In this document: positions 49,442-57,689 of the stretch, one piece after another
How the letters are laid out: every line of letters starts with the position of its first letter
Position numbering within the stretch: position 1 is the stretch's first letter
Source of the DNA: Phallus indusiatus
Lineage: Eukaryota > Basidiomycota > Agaricomycetes > Phallales > Phallaceae
Length of the DNA stretch: 64,000 nucleotides
Direction of reading: 5' to 3'
Assembly: GCA_027605045.1 (NCBI GenBank)
Contig: JAQFWX010000010.1
Coordinates: 1,058,879 to 1,122,878 of the forward strand
The notes under the pieces: model-generated
Databases searched by the model: none
Told to the model about the DNA's origin: nothing
What the model saw: only the letters and a program-made list of their open reading frames with translations
Translations under genes and position numbers: made by a program

Positions 49442-49845
49442 ATACACTGGAGACATAGGAAAGTTTGCTTGACATGCAAACCATTAAGCAAACTCCAAGC
49501 AGAGACCCAGTTTGCTTGAAGTTTTCTGGATAAATCAAACTTTGTGAAGACTTTGGGTTTGATAAAAATTTGCTTAGATAAGCATCCTATAGATAGATTT
49601 TGATGCAAATTGTGTGAAAATCTTGAGCAGATTGCTTGTTCAGCATCTGCATAACATCCACATAACATTCAACTAAAGTTTGTCAGAAAATTTGTATAAA
49701 ATCTGCTTAGCCAAGTAAATGCTGATCAAATTGAGAGTTTGTCCAAAGTTTAAAACAGTAGGAAACTTCAAGCAAACATGGTCTCTGTTCAAAGTCTGCT
49801 TGATAGTTTGCAGGCTGAGCAAACTTTTCTATGTCTCCAGTGATA
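49442..49845. mobile_element. Palindromic MITE with CACTG ends (398 bp, TSD ATA)
   Basis: The terminal inverted repeat begins CACTGGAGACATAG at 49445 and ends with its complement at 49842. The match continues inward for more than 100 bp with scattered mismatches (for example AGTTTGCTTGAAGTTT and its complement). The whole element is close to a giant palindrome with no coding capacity. An ATA triplet precedes (49442-49444) and follows (49843-49845), a 3-bp target duplication as in CACTA/EnSpm transposons. It is probably a non-autonomous derivative. It sits in LTR-like DNA inside the palindromic TATCAGGCCTGATA target. Confidence 0.72.
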
Positions 49846-50259
49846 AGGCCTATCAGCGCCGTCAGATGGGTGATCGCCTGACCGAGCCTGACGGAATCCA
49901 ATACGTTTCAAGTACATGATACTGCCTGATCATGACTGACGACTTGTGGATCAGAAAAAGGCGAAAGTTGGTCAGAACAAAGATATAGTAATATCAATAA
50001 TATATCAACAAGAGTCACTCAAATCAGACTTCAGTACATCACATATTGGATTATCGAAGAACCCGAGATTTATAGTTAAAAAAGATATTTTATTTCATAT
50101 TATGTAATGCTAATAAACATATCTACTACTACGCTATGATAACTAGCTATAACGGTGTGAAGTACAAGGTACCATATAAAGAAATCAAAAAAAAAAAAAC
50201 AATGAACTGCAGGGAATCAGAGTAGGTAAACACGACATTAAGTAATTCTAAACACAAAT
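49846..50259. other. Repeat-island sequence, unassigned
   Basis: AT-rich DNA between the MITE and the first LTR, with a 12-A run near 50189. No ORF or repeat end recognised. Confidence 0.3.
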
Positions 50260-51084
50260 TGTTAGGGCGACTCAGGGCACACACCTAGAGGGCAGGAAAC
50301 CTAAGATCTATTGATGAACGACGACTAACTACTCACCTAGAGGGCAGGAAACCTAAGAGAACAAGCTTAGGGATCCCCCTCTAGGGCTATGCTACATATA
50401 CTACGTGGAAGCACTCGGGGACAATGTCAGGGTACGCTACCACGTCCCCTCATTTTTCCTCATTTATTATCATCGGTATATATTCCCCTCTACTTTATTT
50501 ATATTTCCCATATATTATCTTCACCCTCCGTTTGCTCCCTCTGTCTCTATTCCACTTTCTCTACTTGCGCGCGTCGCGCGCTCGTACCCGGCGTGACGCC
50601 TACGGCGTCACGTCGCTTATGTTCGGTTTGGGCGTCTGGCACTTAGCTGTGTCAGGGCCGCACACCGCGCTGTCGTTTTTCATGTATATAGTCGCTGTCC
50701 CTAGAGTGAGGGTCCCTAAGCTTGTTCTCTTAGGATCCCCTCCCTCTAGGTGAGTAGTTAGTTTCTCCCTCAATATATTTACTTAGGATCCCCTCCCTCT
50801 AGTGTGAGCTGAGTAGCCCTAACAGACAATAGATGAGTATCGCCGCGGGATCCGAGGCGATAAAAGGGAGTTCAAAGAGGTTCGGAGAATTCGATCGGAG
50901 TTCGAATTCGAAGAGATTGAAAGGAATAGATAATAGAGAACGAGAAATGACCGAACTATAGTTCGAGTTCTCAGAACCCAAACTCGAAGTCTCGGAAAGG
51001 AATCAGAAGGGAGAAAAGAACATCGGAACACAAGGAAATGAAGAAATAATGACACGGAAGACATGAAGCTAGTGTACCCTGACA
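50260..51084 (-). mobile_element. LTR, B family, minus orientation, split by a nested LTR
   Basis: On the plus strand it starts TGTTAGGGCGACTCAGGG and ends GTGTACCCTGACA. It is the reverse complement of the LTR at 52615-53076. Removing the nested LTR at 50425-50824 and one target copy leaves 420 bp. The difference from 462 bp is the 42-bp unit present once here and twice there. No target duplication flanks it (ACAAAT against GACGAG), so it is a rearranged or partly deleted insertion. Confidence 0.8.
50425..50824 (+). mobile_element. Solo LTR, A family (400 bp), nested, TSD GACAA
   Basis: TGTCAGGGTACGCTACC...GAGTAGCCCTAACA with GACAA at 50420-50424 and again at 50825-50829. The uninterrupted target is seen in the B-family LTR at 52615, which reads straight through the site (complement of CGGGGACAATAGATGAG). 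It holds a GC-rich pair of hairpins (50570-50611) and a twice-repeated TTAGGATCCCCTCCCTCTAG near its 3' end. Confidence 0.88.
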
Positions 51085-51766
51085 GACGAGAATCAAATGT
51101 GGACTGCAAGATAAAAAGCCAATAAAGAAAGCACACGACAATCCCATTGTGTGATGAGTAAATTCTCGGGCAGCGAAAGAGCGATGATTCGAATAAACTG
51201 AATGAGAAGTGAGACTGAAACTCTTCATTGATACAGTTGAAGTTGTTGGAGAGGTGAGATGCTGCTGGCTTTTATTGTTGTCTCGAAATGGAGTCTGCGC
51301 TTCTTGATGATTCTTAGAAGAGAAACGAGTCGATCGTACGGTTCAGTATGGTTTCTAAATCTTGTTGAGTTGGGAGTGCTAACGCTTGTACGAATGCGGA
51401 ATATTGTGGTGGAAGTCGAGAGAATAAGAGGGAGAATGCGAGACGATGAGAAAGGCACGACACAGTCCTATTTGCACGATGGATAAAGCGAAAGCGATGA
51501 TGAATGTACAAATCCCGAGATGAATTACAGTTGGAAACCTTTGGTCTGTGCGTCGATTTGAGAAGAGTCGATATGATTTACCACACAGTCCTCGATGGAA
51601 AGGCGAAACTCTGATCGCGTCCTATTTTGGATTTGGGCGGCATAGATGCTGCACTGCTCGTTGACGACTGCTGAATGATTGCACGGGACTGTTTTCCACT
51701 TGATCCACTGATTACGTCGTCCGGGTAATTATCATGTGACCAGAGAAAATATGAGATCTATATAGT
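51085..51766 (-). pseudogene. Retroelement gag-like remnant
   Basis: Minus-strand reading frames at 51225-51511 include LLFSRLPPQYSAFVQAL followed by a helical stretch (LETILNRTIDSFLF), which resembles the end of the UBN2 gag domain of Copia elements. Several frames are needed and no long ORF exists. The assignment is weak. It lies next to the inverted B-family LTR and may be the internal region of a decayed element. Confidence 0.35.
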
Positions 51767-51810
51767 ACTTAGGATCCCCTCCCTCTAGTGTGAGCTGAGT
51801 AGCCCTAACA
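51767..51810 (+). mobile_element. Fragment of A-family LTR (3' end)
   Basis: The last 44 bp of the A-family LTR (TTAGGATCCCCTCCC ... GTAGCCCTAACA) without the rest. A truncated insertion or recombination scar. Confidence 0.7.
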
Positions 51811-52614
51811 GTTTTCTCAAGATTTTCCAGAAATCCATGTATTATTAAGGTTTTCCTAGGAAAACTCTGATATTACACAGTGTAATCTCATGCTTAAAAT
51901 TAAGGTTTTCCCATGCATCTAAATTATAATAGAAATATATTTTCACAATAAATATAAAAAAGATTTTTAGAACATTCTTCAATATAGATGATGATCATGT
52001 AAGTTTCATTCTATTCATTATTTTACTGAATGGATAACATTAATCATAGGCTTATATGATGAAGAATTATTACATAATTTGACTAAGATAATTATAGCAG
52101 TATACTGACAATTTTGCAAGCCAGAATCCCTTGACCTGAGTATTAGTTATAATATGATTTTGCAATTTGGTAAATTGTCAATAGCCTATGCCTCGAACCA
52201 TGATTTTCTTAGGATCTTTTTTTTGGCTAAACCCTACAATGTCTCCAGTGTGAGTTTGGTCTTGCGATCAGATCTGTGAACAACCATTACACGAGAAAAG
52301 GCTATCATACACTCAAGCCATGGGGGGAGGCACTTGTAGTTTTTTGTGCGACATGAATTATTCTACGGCGAACATTACTCAAGTGCTGATAACTGAACTT
52401 TGTCGCAACGCAACTGAATGCAGGGTTGGTGAAATTATATAATCTTGGTTCAACTGTATATAAGGTCTGAGGGGATGTGACGTACCGTTCACCCTCTTTT
52501 GCTCTTACCATGACTTGCTCGAGTGTTTGCGTCAGGCGGTACTCGGTAGTACTCAGTTCCAAGGCCTCGTGTACAAGTTCCAACATTACTCATGTCTCCA
52601 TTGTTAGGTATTTG
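51811..52614. other. AT-rich repeat-island DNA with a second MITE end
   Basis: Very AT-rich from 51811 to 52230. ATGTCTCCAGTG at about 52240-52251 equals the terminal 12 bp of the MITE at 49445-49842, so this may be the right end of a related element whose left end was lost. A 93-codon minus ORF (52305-52586) is not recognised. Confidence 0.35.
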
Positions 52615-53076
52615 TGTCAGGGTACACTAGCTTCATGTCTTCCGTGTCATTAATTCTTCATTTCCTTGTGTTCCGATGTTCTTTTCTCCCTTCTGATTCC
52701 TTTCCGAGACTTCAAGTTTGGGTTCTGAGAACTCGAACTATAGTTCGGTCATTTCTCGTTTGGGTTCTGAGAACTCGAACTATAGTTCGGTCATTTCTCG
52801 TTCTCTATTATCTATTCCTTTCAATCTCTTCGAATTCGAACTCCGATCGAATTCTCCGAACCTCTTTGAACTCCCTTTTATCGCCTCGGATCCCACAGCG
52901 ATACTCATCTATTGTCCCCGAGCGCTTCCACGTAGTATATGTAGCGTAGCCCTAGAGGGGGATCCCTAAGCTTGTTCTCTTAGGTTTCCTGCCCTCTAGG
53001 TGAGTAGTTAGTCGTCGTTCATCAATAGATCTTAGGTTTCCTGCCCTCTAGGTGTGTGCCCTGAGTCGCCCTAACA
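52615..53076 (+). mobile_element. LTR, B family (462 bp), plus orientation
   Basis: TGTCAGGGTACACTAGC...GAGTCGCCCTAACA. It shares terminal sequences and the CCTAAGCTTGTTCTCTTAGG block with the A family, so the two are related. It contains a perfect 42-bp tandem duplication (52717-52758, 52759-52800). Flanks do not show a target duplication. It is inverted relative to the copy at 50260-51084. Confidence 0.85.
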
Positions 53077-53728
53077 TCGTCCTTTCATCTATTCTCTCAC
53101 ATCTCGTCTTTTCATCTGACATTTCTTCTTATTTCGTCATTGTCTCCTCATGTCTCATGCTTTCGTCGATATCTCACCCACGTCATCGTCGTCTCACTAT
53201 TTCCCTGAGTCCCTTGACTTCGTCTCGTGTCGAACGTCCACTGTATATGCGCATGCTGGATTTCTCGCGTCATTCATTTTCATGGCTAGCAGTATGATTC
53301 AGAGATGGTTTGAGATTGATTTTAGGCGGATTTTTTTGTGTGTCACTAACGACGGAGTGTTAGTATTAAGGACCCCAGGAGGTGTTGTTCGCGCAAACAG
53401 GCTACGCAGAGATTAGTCAGCACTCGGTATATGCGCCGGTCTGTCAATCTTGTGCCAAAATTGATTATTTTTGTACCTTTCACCCGTTCGCAATTAAACA
53501 TTCAGCCTTTTCTATTATCTTTAGATTACATTCTAGCACCATTCCAATTTCCGGGAAACTCCCAAATCATGTATATAAAATCTTTCTCTTATCTTACAAA
53601 ATACAATAACAATGTTTCCCTCCTATTGCTCCCTCTGAACACACAATCACTGATTCCCTTATCTTCCCTGTTCACTCCTGACTCCTGAGGCGCACGTATC
53701 AACCGTTAACCTAGGACGTACCCTGACA
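53077..53728. other. LTR-like promoter sequence, unresolved
   Basis: It contains TATATAAAATC at about 53572, a pyrimidine-rich tract and GACTCCTGAGGCGCACG (about 53678), like the stretch at 49206-49390. It ends in GTACCCTGACA at 53728, the 3' terminus of an A/B-type LTR read on the plus strand. Its left border could not be fixed. Confidence 0.35.
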
Positions 53729-53729
53729 A

Positions 53730-53942
53730 TATTTGTATATACATTTATATGCAGACGATCGTCATCTGCTCAAGTACCTAGTATTATGTAATGTACATAG
53801 GCGCTGTCACACCTGTAAATACCGCGTAATGGTAAAGGCGCCGGCAGCCTTTCTTACCTGCACTTGCAAATATACAGCTTTATACTGTTTGTTGTGAGTC
53901 CATAAGAACCGGGCTACTTGTAAACTGTAACGAAATGTTACA
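53730..53942 (+). mobile_element. Truncated gypsy LTR (TGTAACG family), plus orientation
   Basis: Reverse complement of most of the LTR at 55426-55689, with the same TATACTGTTTGTTGTGAGTCC and AACTGTAACGAAA.GTTACA end at 53942. The first 50-70 bp of the LTR are missing; the adjoining left sequence is an A/B-type LTR end. Confidence 0.75.
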
Positions 53943-55425
53943 CCTCTGTAGCTCTGCTTGCTGCAGTAGATGCGTACATGGGGTTAGTTTCTTCCTCGTT
54001 AATGAAGATACCGCATTGGGTGGCAATCTCAATTCTCGACTGCGCACTCTCCAAAGTAGCGCTCTCTTCTTTGATTCGCTGTTTCTGTGGGTTCAGCCAC
54101 CTGAGTGGAAGTGTTCGTGGCCTCAGTAACTCCTGCATTTCCGTTGCCATTGTCATTGTCATCAACCTCTTCTTCATTATCGCTCTCCTCCGTTTCAGCA
54201 TTTCTGTTAGTAGATGCCGCATCTTTGCTATCATAATAAAATTGAATGTTTTCCATTATGTTTTTGCATCTACATATCGCTGCACAAGTTTTCGAAGTCA
54301 GTGAATGCGTCCTCCCACGTATCAAATACACCTTTCAAGTCGGACCATGATCTCCACGGCTTGAGCAGGGCTAGCATCGTGCAGCAATACATGTCCTGGA
54401 CATCTGGTATGTCATTGCGCGGTGGCCAGGATCCTAAAAAATCTGGCATCACTTCTGCTTTGATGTTTCGAAGCACACGTGTGCGTCCTTTGTAGATCTC
54501 CAAATTATCCAGATACGGAATCCTCGCGTGATGGATGTGATCATCATTTTGGATTTTGTTTCTTGATTCATACGTCTCCAAAATAAACATCAGGAATGAG
54601 AACGAATCTAAAGCACGTCCACGATTCATGTAATCCTCAATCTGTGATTTCCTCTCCATGCCGATATCGGTGCTGTCAGGGTACGCTACCGCCGTCTCTC
54701 ATTTTCTTATTTATTATCATCGGCATCACTTCCTTTCTATTTTATTTATCATTTCCATATTTTACTTTCACTCTCCGCTTCCTTGTTCTGTCTCTATTTC
54801 ACTTTCTCTACTCGCGCGCGTTGCGCGCTCGTACCCGGCGTGATGCCCGTGACATCACGTCGCTTAGGTTCGGTTTGGGCGCCTGGCACTTAGCTGTGTC
54901 AGGGCCGCACGCCGCGTCGTCGTTTTATGTATATAGTAGCTGTACCTAGAGTGAGGGTCCCTAAGCTTGTTCTCTTAGGATCCCCTCCCTCTAGGTGAGT
55001 AGTTAGTTTCCCTTCCAATATATTATCTTAGGATCCCCTCCCTCTAGTGTGAGCTGAGTAGCCCTAACAGGTGCTTGAACAAGATAATGTAACCATTTCA
55101 GCGTCTTTATTGACCTAGCAATCGGTTACATATTGTCTCTGTTTTTACAATAAGATGAATACTTACCTCATATTCGCTGGATTGGGATGAATTCTGATTA
55201 ACATGAAATATAGACGATCTTGGGGCAGTTAAAGTAAGGATCATTATCACACAGAAAGAAAAGGCTTACTTACTTTTCCAATTCCAGGAATTGTTCCAAA
55301 AGTTTTGATGTCAACACTCGGAGATAAATAGGTGTGAAAGTGTGAGATTCGAATCGATCTCCCCATCCCATCAACAGACCGACGATTTGTTGTGCTGAAA
55401 ACTCTTGGTATCAACCGAGGGTGTT
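53943..55425 (-). pseudogene. Helitron helicase/replicase relic, split by a solo LTR
   Basis: Minus-strand frames give pieces of a fungal Helitron protein: EFSAQQIVGLLMGWGDRFES (about 55405), SHTFTPIYLR, then after the LTR insertion SQIEDYMNRGRALDSFSF, YKGRTRVLRNIKAEVMPDFL, YCCTMLALLKPWRSWSDLKG, TWEDAFTDFENLCSD, and in another frame KNIMENIQFYYDSKDAA with an acidic tail. These blocks, especially the LxPWRxxxDL motif, are typical of the region before the helicase domain. No Helitron termini were found. Breaks, stops and the LTR insertion make it inactive. Confidence 0.68.
54674..55069 (+). mobile_element. Solo LTR, A family (396 bp), TSD GGTGC
   Basis: TGTCAGGGTACGCTACCGCC...GAGTAGCCCTAACA with GGTGC at 54669-54673 and 55070-55074. 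It is inserted in the Helitron relic and is nearly the same as the copy at 50425. A hairpin at 54840-54858 matches that at 50593-50611. Confidence 0.88.
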
Positions 55426-55689
55426 TGTAACGTTTCGTTACAGTTTACGATTAGCCCGGTTCTTACGGACTCACAACAAACAGTATAAAGCTGTATATTT
55501 GCAAGTGCAGGTAAGAAAGGCTGCCGGCGCCTTTACCGTTACGCGGTATTTACTGGTGTGACGGCGCCTATGTACATTACATAATACTAGGTACTTGTGC
55601 AGACGACGATCGTCTGCATGCAATTGTATATATATACTAATATGTACTATGGGTAATAGTAGTCCGCTGGTCATAGCGGAACCGTTACA
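55426..55689 (-). mobile_element. 3' LTR of the Ty3/gypsy element (264 bp)
   Basis: On the minus strand it runs from TGTAACGGTTCCGC (55689) to GAAACGTTACA (55426). A purine-rich tract (AGCGGGGGAGGA, 55701-55690) directly precedes it, as expected for the plus-strand primer of a gypsy element. The element's 5' LTR lies beyond the window. The left flank is Helitron sequence (GTGTT). Confidence 0.82.
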
Positions 55690-55701
55690 TCCTCCCCCGC
55701 T
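55690..55701 (-). promoter_or_regulatory. Polypurine tract of the gypsy element
   Basis: AGCGGGGGAGGA on the minus strand, abutting the TG of the 3' LTR. It is the second-strand primer site of LTR retrotransposons. Confidence 0.75.
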
Positions 55702-55742
55702 GACTTGAGCGTCAAGTCAATACATGATACGACGAGTGAGTC

Positions 55743-56798
55743 TCAGTCGTCCGCGGTATAATCCATGGCCATCTCAATGTCACCTTGAGGGCCCGCTCCT
55801 GGTCTATCCAGGACCTCGTATTGATCGGGGTCGATCACAAGTTCTTTCTCAGCGATATCTGCTGGGAGTGGTGCTTTCGCCGAGGGAGGCGAATTAGCGG
55901 TGGACTCCACATAAGGAGTCTCCTTCGAAGGTCCAGCAATAGGAGCTGCAGGGGCGGCGTCACGACGATTGTTGCGACGTCGTCTTCGATACTGACGTCC
56001 TGGTAACAGCGACGAAACGGTGGGTTGAGATTCTCGCCACTTCACGGCGATGGTATTGCTGTTAGTGTGTGATCGCCACCGCTCAAATAGTGGTCCTAAT
56101 CGAGTTTCGATTAATCGGGTATTCACACAGTTATATCGCAGCATCCCGACAACTTCTTCCTTGGTTGGAATGTTACCCTGAGGCAGGGTATATGCTCGAC
56201 GCCATCCTTCGATTATGGATGGGGAGTTATTCACCGTCTTGTCGGCGTTGATGCCAGCAGCGTTGAGCCAGGTGGATAGCCCAGGCTCGGTACATATCTC
56301 CGCTACAATGGGGAATACAGTCTTCCTTGTTTCCCGATTCGGGAATATTTTTCGAAGCCACGCTACGACTTCAACATCGCTGATATTCAGCGATCCCGAT
56401 GGTTCAACCCTTATATAAAAGGGTACGGAGGCGGGGTCCTTATACCACGTCTCGTAGAGGCGACCCGTTTCTAGGTCCATTTGCCCTTCTGTTGGGTATG
56501 GAAAAGCTTCGGGGCGCTCCCCGATAGTGAGGCGAGCGTAATCTCGCTCTTTCTTCTTTCTATTGATGAACATCATGCCTACATCCCAGGCAAGTCTAAT
56601 GCGCGCGTGCATTGCAACTTTTTGAGGTGTGTCCAATATGGGTGGTTTCTTCCAGATCTGCTTCCCCTGGAGTACGAATGAGGGATCATCCAGTGGACAC
56701 ATCATGTACCACGCGAGTGGGTCGGGAACTGGCCCAGGTACAGGGGTTTTCCCTGCTCGAGACGCTGTGGGGTCGTGGCCTTGCATAAAGCGGGCCAC
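55743..56798 (-). CDS. Gypsy element accessory ORF 2 (unknown)
   Basis: 351 codons from the ATG at 56798 if translated alone. It overlaps ORF 1 by 97 nt and lies in its -1 frame. An in-phase GGGAAAA (56753-56747) in ORF 1 would let ribosomes pass into this frame at GK/TPVPGP, giving one protein of about 600 aa. Its N-terminal part reads ARFMQGHDPTASRAGKTPVP; the middle is globular, with WLRKIFPNRETRKTVFPIV; a basic patch (RQYRRRRRNNRRDAA) and an acidic end (DIEMAMDYTADD) follow. No known domain, no zinc knuckle and no membrane helix, so it is not an obvious envelope protein. It occupies the position between pol and the 3' LTR. Confidence 0.7.
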   Translation of the reverse strand: MARFMQGHDPTASRAGKTPVPGPVPDPLAWYMMCPLDDPSFVLQGKQIWKKPPILDTPQKVAMHARIRLAWDVGMMFINRKKKERDYARLTIGERPEAFPYPTEGQMDLETGRLYETWYKDPASVPFYIRVEPSGSLNISDVEVVAWLRKIFPNRETRKTVFPIVAEICTEPGLSTWLNAAGINADKTVNNSPSIIEGWRRAYTLPQGNIPTKEEVVGMLRYNCVNTRLIETRLGPLFERWRSHTNSNTIAVKWRESQPTVSSLLPGRQYRRRRRNNRRDAAPAAPIAGPSKETPYVESTANSPPSAKAPLPADIAEKELVIDPDQYEVLDRPGAGPQGDIEMAMDYTADD

Positions 56799-57550
56799 GT
56801 ATCGTGGTACTTGGCCTGGTTGGAGATACGGGGAGTTCCTGGGAACTCAGCGAGGACTTTCTCAGCGAGTTGTCGCCGAGACAATAATGACTCCTCTTCA
56901 GGGTCCAGCCTGTCCATTAGGCCGAAATCGTCCCCAGAATGGGGAGGAACGGGTTGACCGTTGGAGTCGAGTACCGACTCGTCATTGTAGGAGTCCGCCC
57001 AATCGTGGTCGTCTAGATCATCGTCGTCGTCGTCGTCGTACGCGTCGAATCCTACGGGCCCATGATTCGTGGGGCCCTTGGCCTCTGACCGAGGTCGTTT
57101 CCTAGATGACACAGGCGATGCTGCCTGTGGGGCTTGCTTCAACTTGTCCTCGAGTTCCCGTATACGATCTTGAAGGTCGTCCTCTCGTCTCTCAACGTCC
57201 TTGAGTTCTTGGACGGTCTGGTCGGTGTAGTCGTTAGCGTCTTCGAGGCGCTTTCGTAAATCATCCCACTCTTTTTGCAGGAACGGGAATGCCTCGAGTA
57301 GGCACTCTTTGACGTCTTTCTCGTCAAGAACAATGGTACGCTTGCTTGCAGCGGTACTAATGTGCGAGATATACTCATCGCAGTGGGTACATTTCCCACT
57401 TTCGTGGGTGATGGCTACGCAGCCAGGCATGGAATCCATACTCCATTCTTTTTGTGCTTCAAGCAACGCTTGCTTGATATCGTCAAATCGTCCCTTGCGG
57501 GTCGAGGGCTTCGTAGATGAAGAGGTAGGTCGTGAAGGTTCTGCAGACAT
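56702..57550 (-). CDS. Gypsy element accessory ORF 1 (coiled coil, unknown)
   Basis: 282 codons. It starts MSAEPSRPTSSSTKPSTRKG, then a possible metal-binding cluster (PGCVAITHESGKCTHCDEY), a long charged coiled coil (DLRKRLEDANDYTDQTVQEL ... DLQDRIRELEDKLKQ), a basic NLS-like SSRKRPRSEAKG, and an Asp-rich tract (DAYDDDDDDDLDDHDW). It lies 139 bp downstream of the pol stop in the same orientation, so it is part of the retroelement transcript. No homolog is recognised. The ORF is free of stops, which suggests selection until recently. See ORF 2 for the frameshift link. Confidence 0.72.
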   Translation of the reverse strand: MSAEPSRPTSSSTKPSTRKGRFDDIKQALLEAQKEWSMDSMPGCVAITHESGKCTHCDEYISHISTAASKRTIVLDEKDVKECLLEAFPFLQKEWDDLRKRLEDANDYTDQTVQELKDVERREDDLQDRIRELEDKLKQAPQAASPVSSRKRPRSEAKGPTNHGPVGFDAYDDDDDDDLDDHDWADSYNDESVLDSNGQPVPPHSGDDFGLMDRLDPEEESLLSRRQLAEKVLAEFPGTPRISNQAKYHDTWPALCKATTPQRLEQGKPLYLGQFPTHSRGT

Positions 57551-57689
57551 CGTTGACGGTGCTCAGGTGGCTGAGACGGGGTCGTAAGAAGGAGTATTTA
57601 TTTACTCTTGTATCAGAGTAGCGCCCGAGTAGGATTTTCTCGTGGCTGCTGTGCCGCCGGGGGCACGGGGCAGATCTGCTTGCAGATCC

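Noticed and set aside
50260..53076. A single full-length LTR retrotransposon bounded by the two B-family LTRs
   Set aside because: The LTRs are inverted, lack a common target duplication, and enclose no coherent gag-pol.
55743..57550. Accessory ORFs as a retroviral envelope gene
   Set aside because: No signal peptide, membrane helix or cysteine pattern; charged coiled-coil and basic/acidic composition instead.
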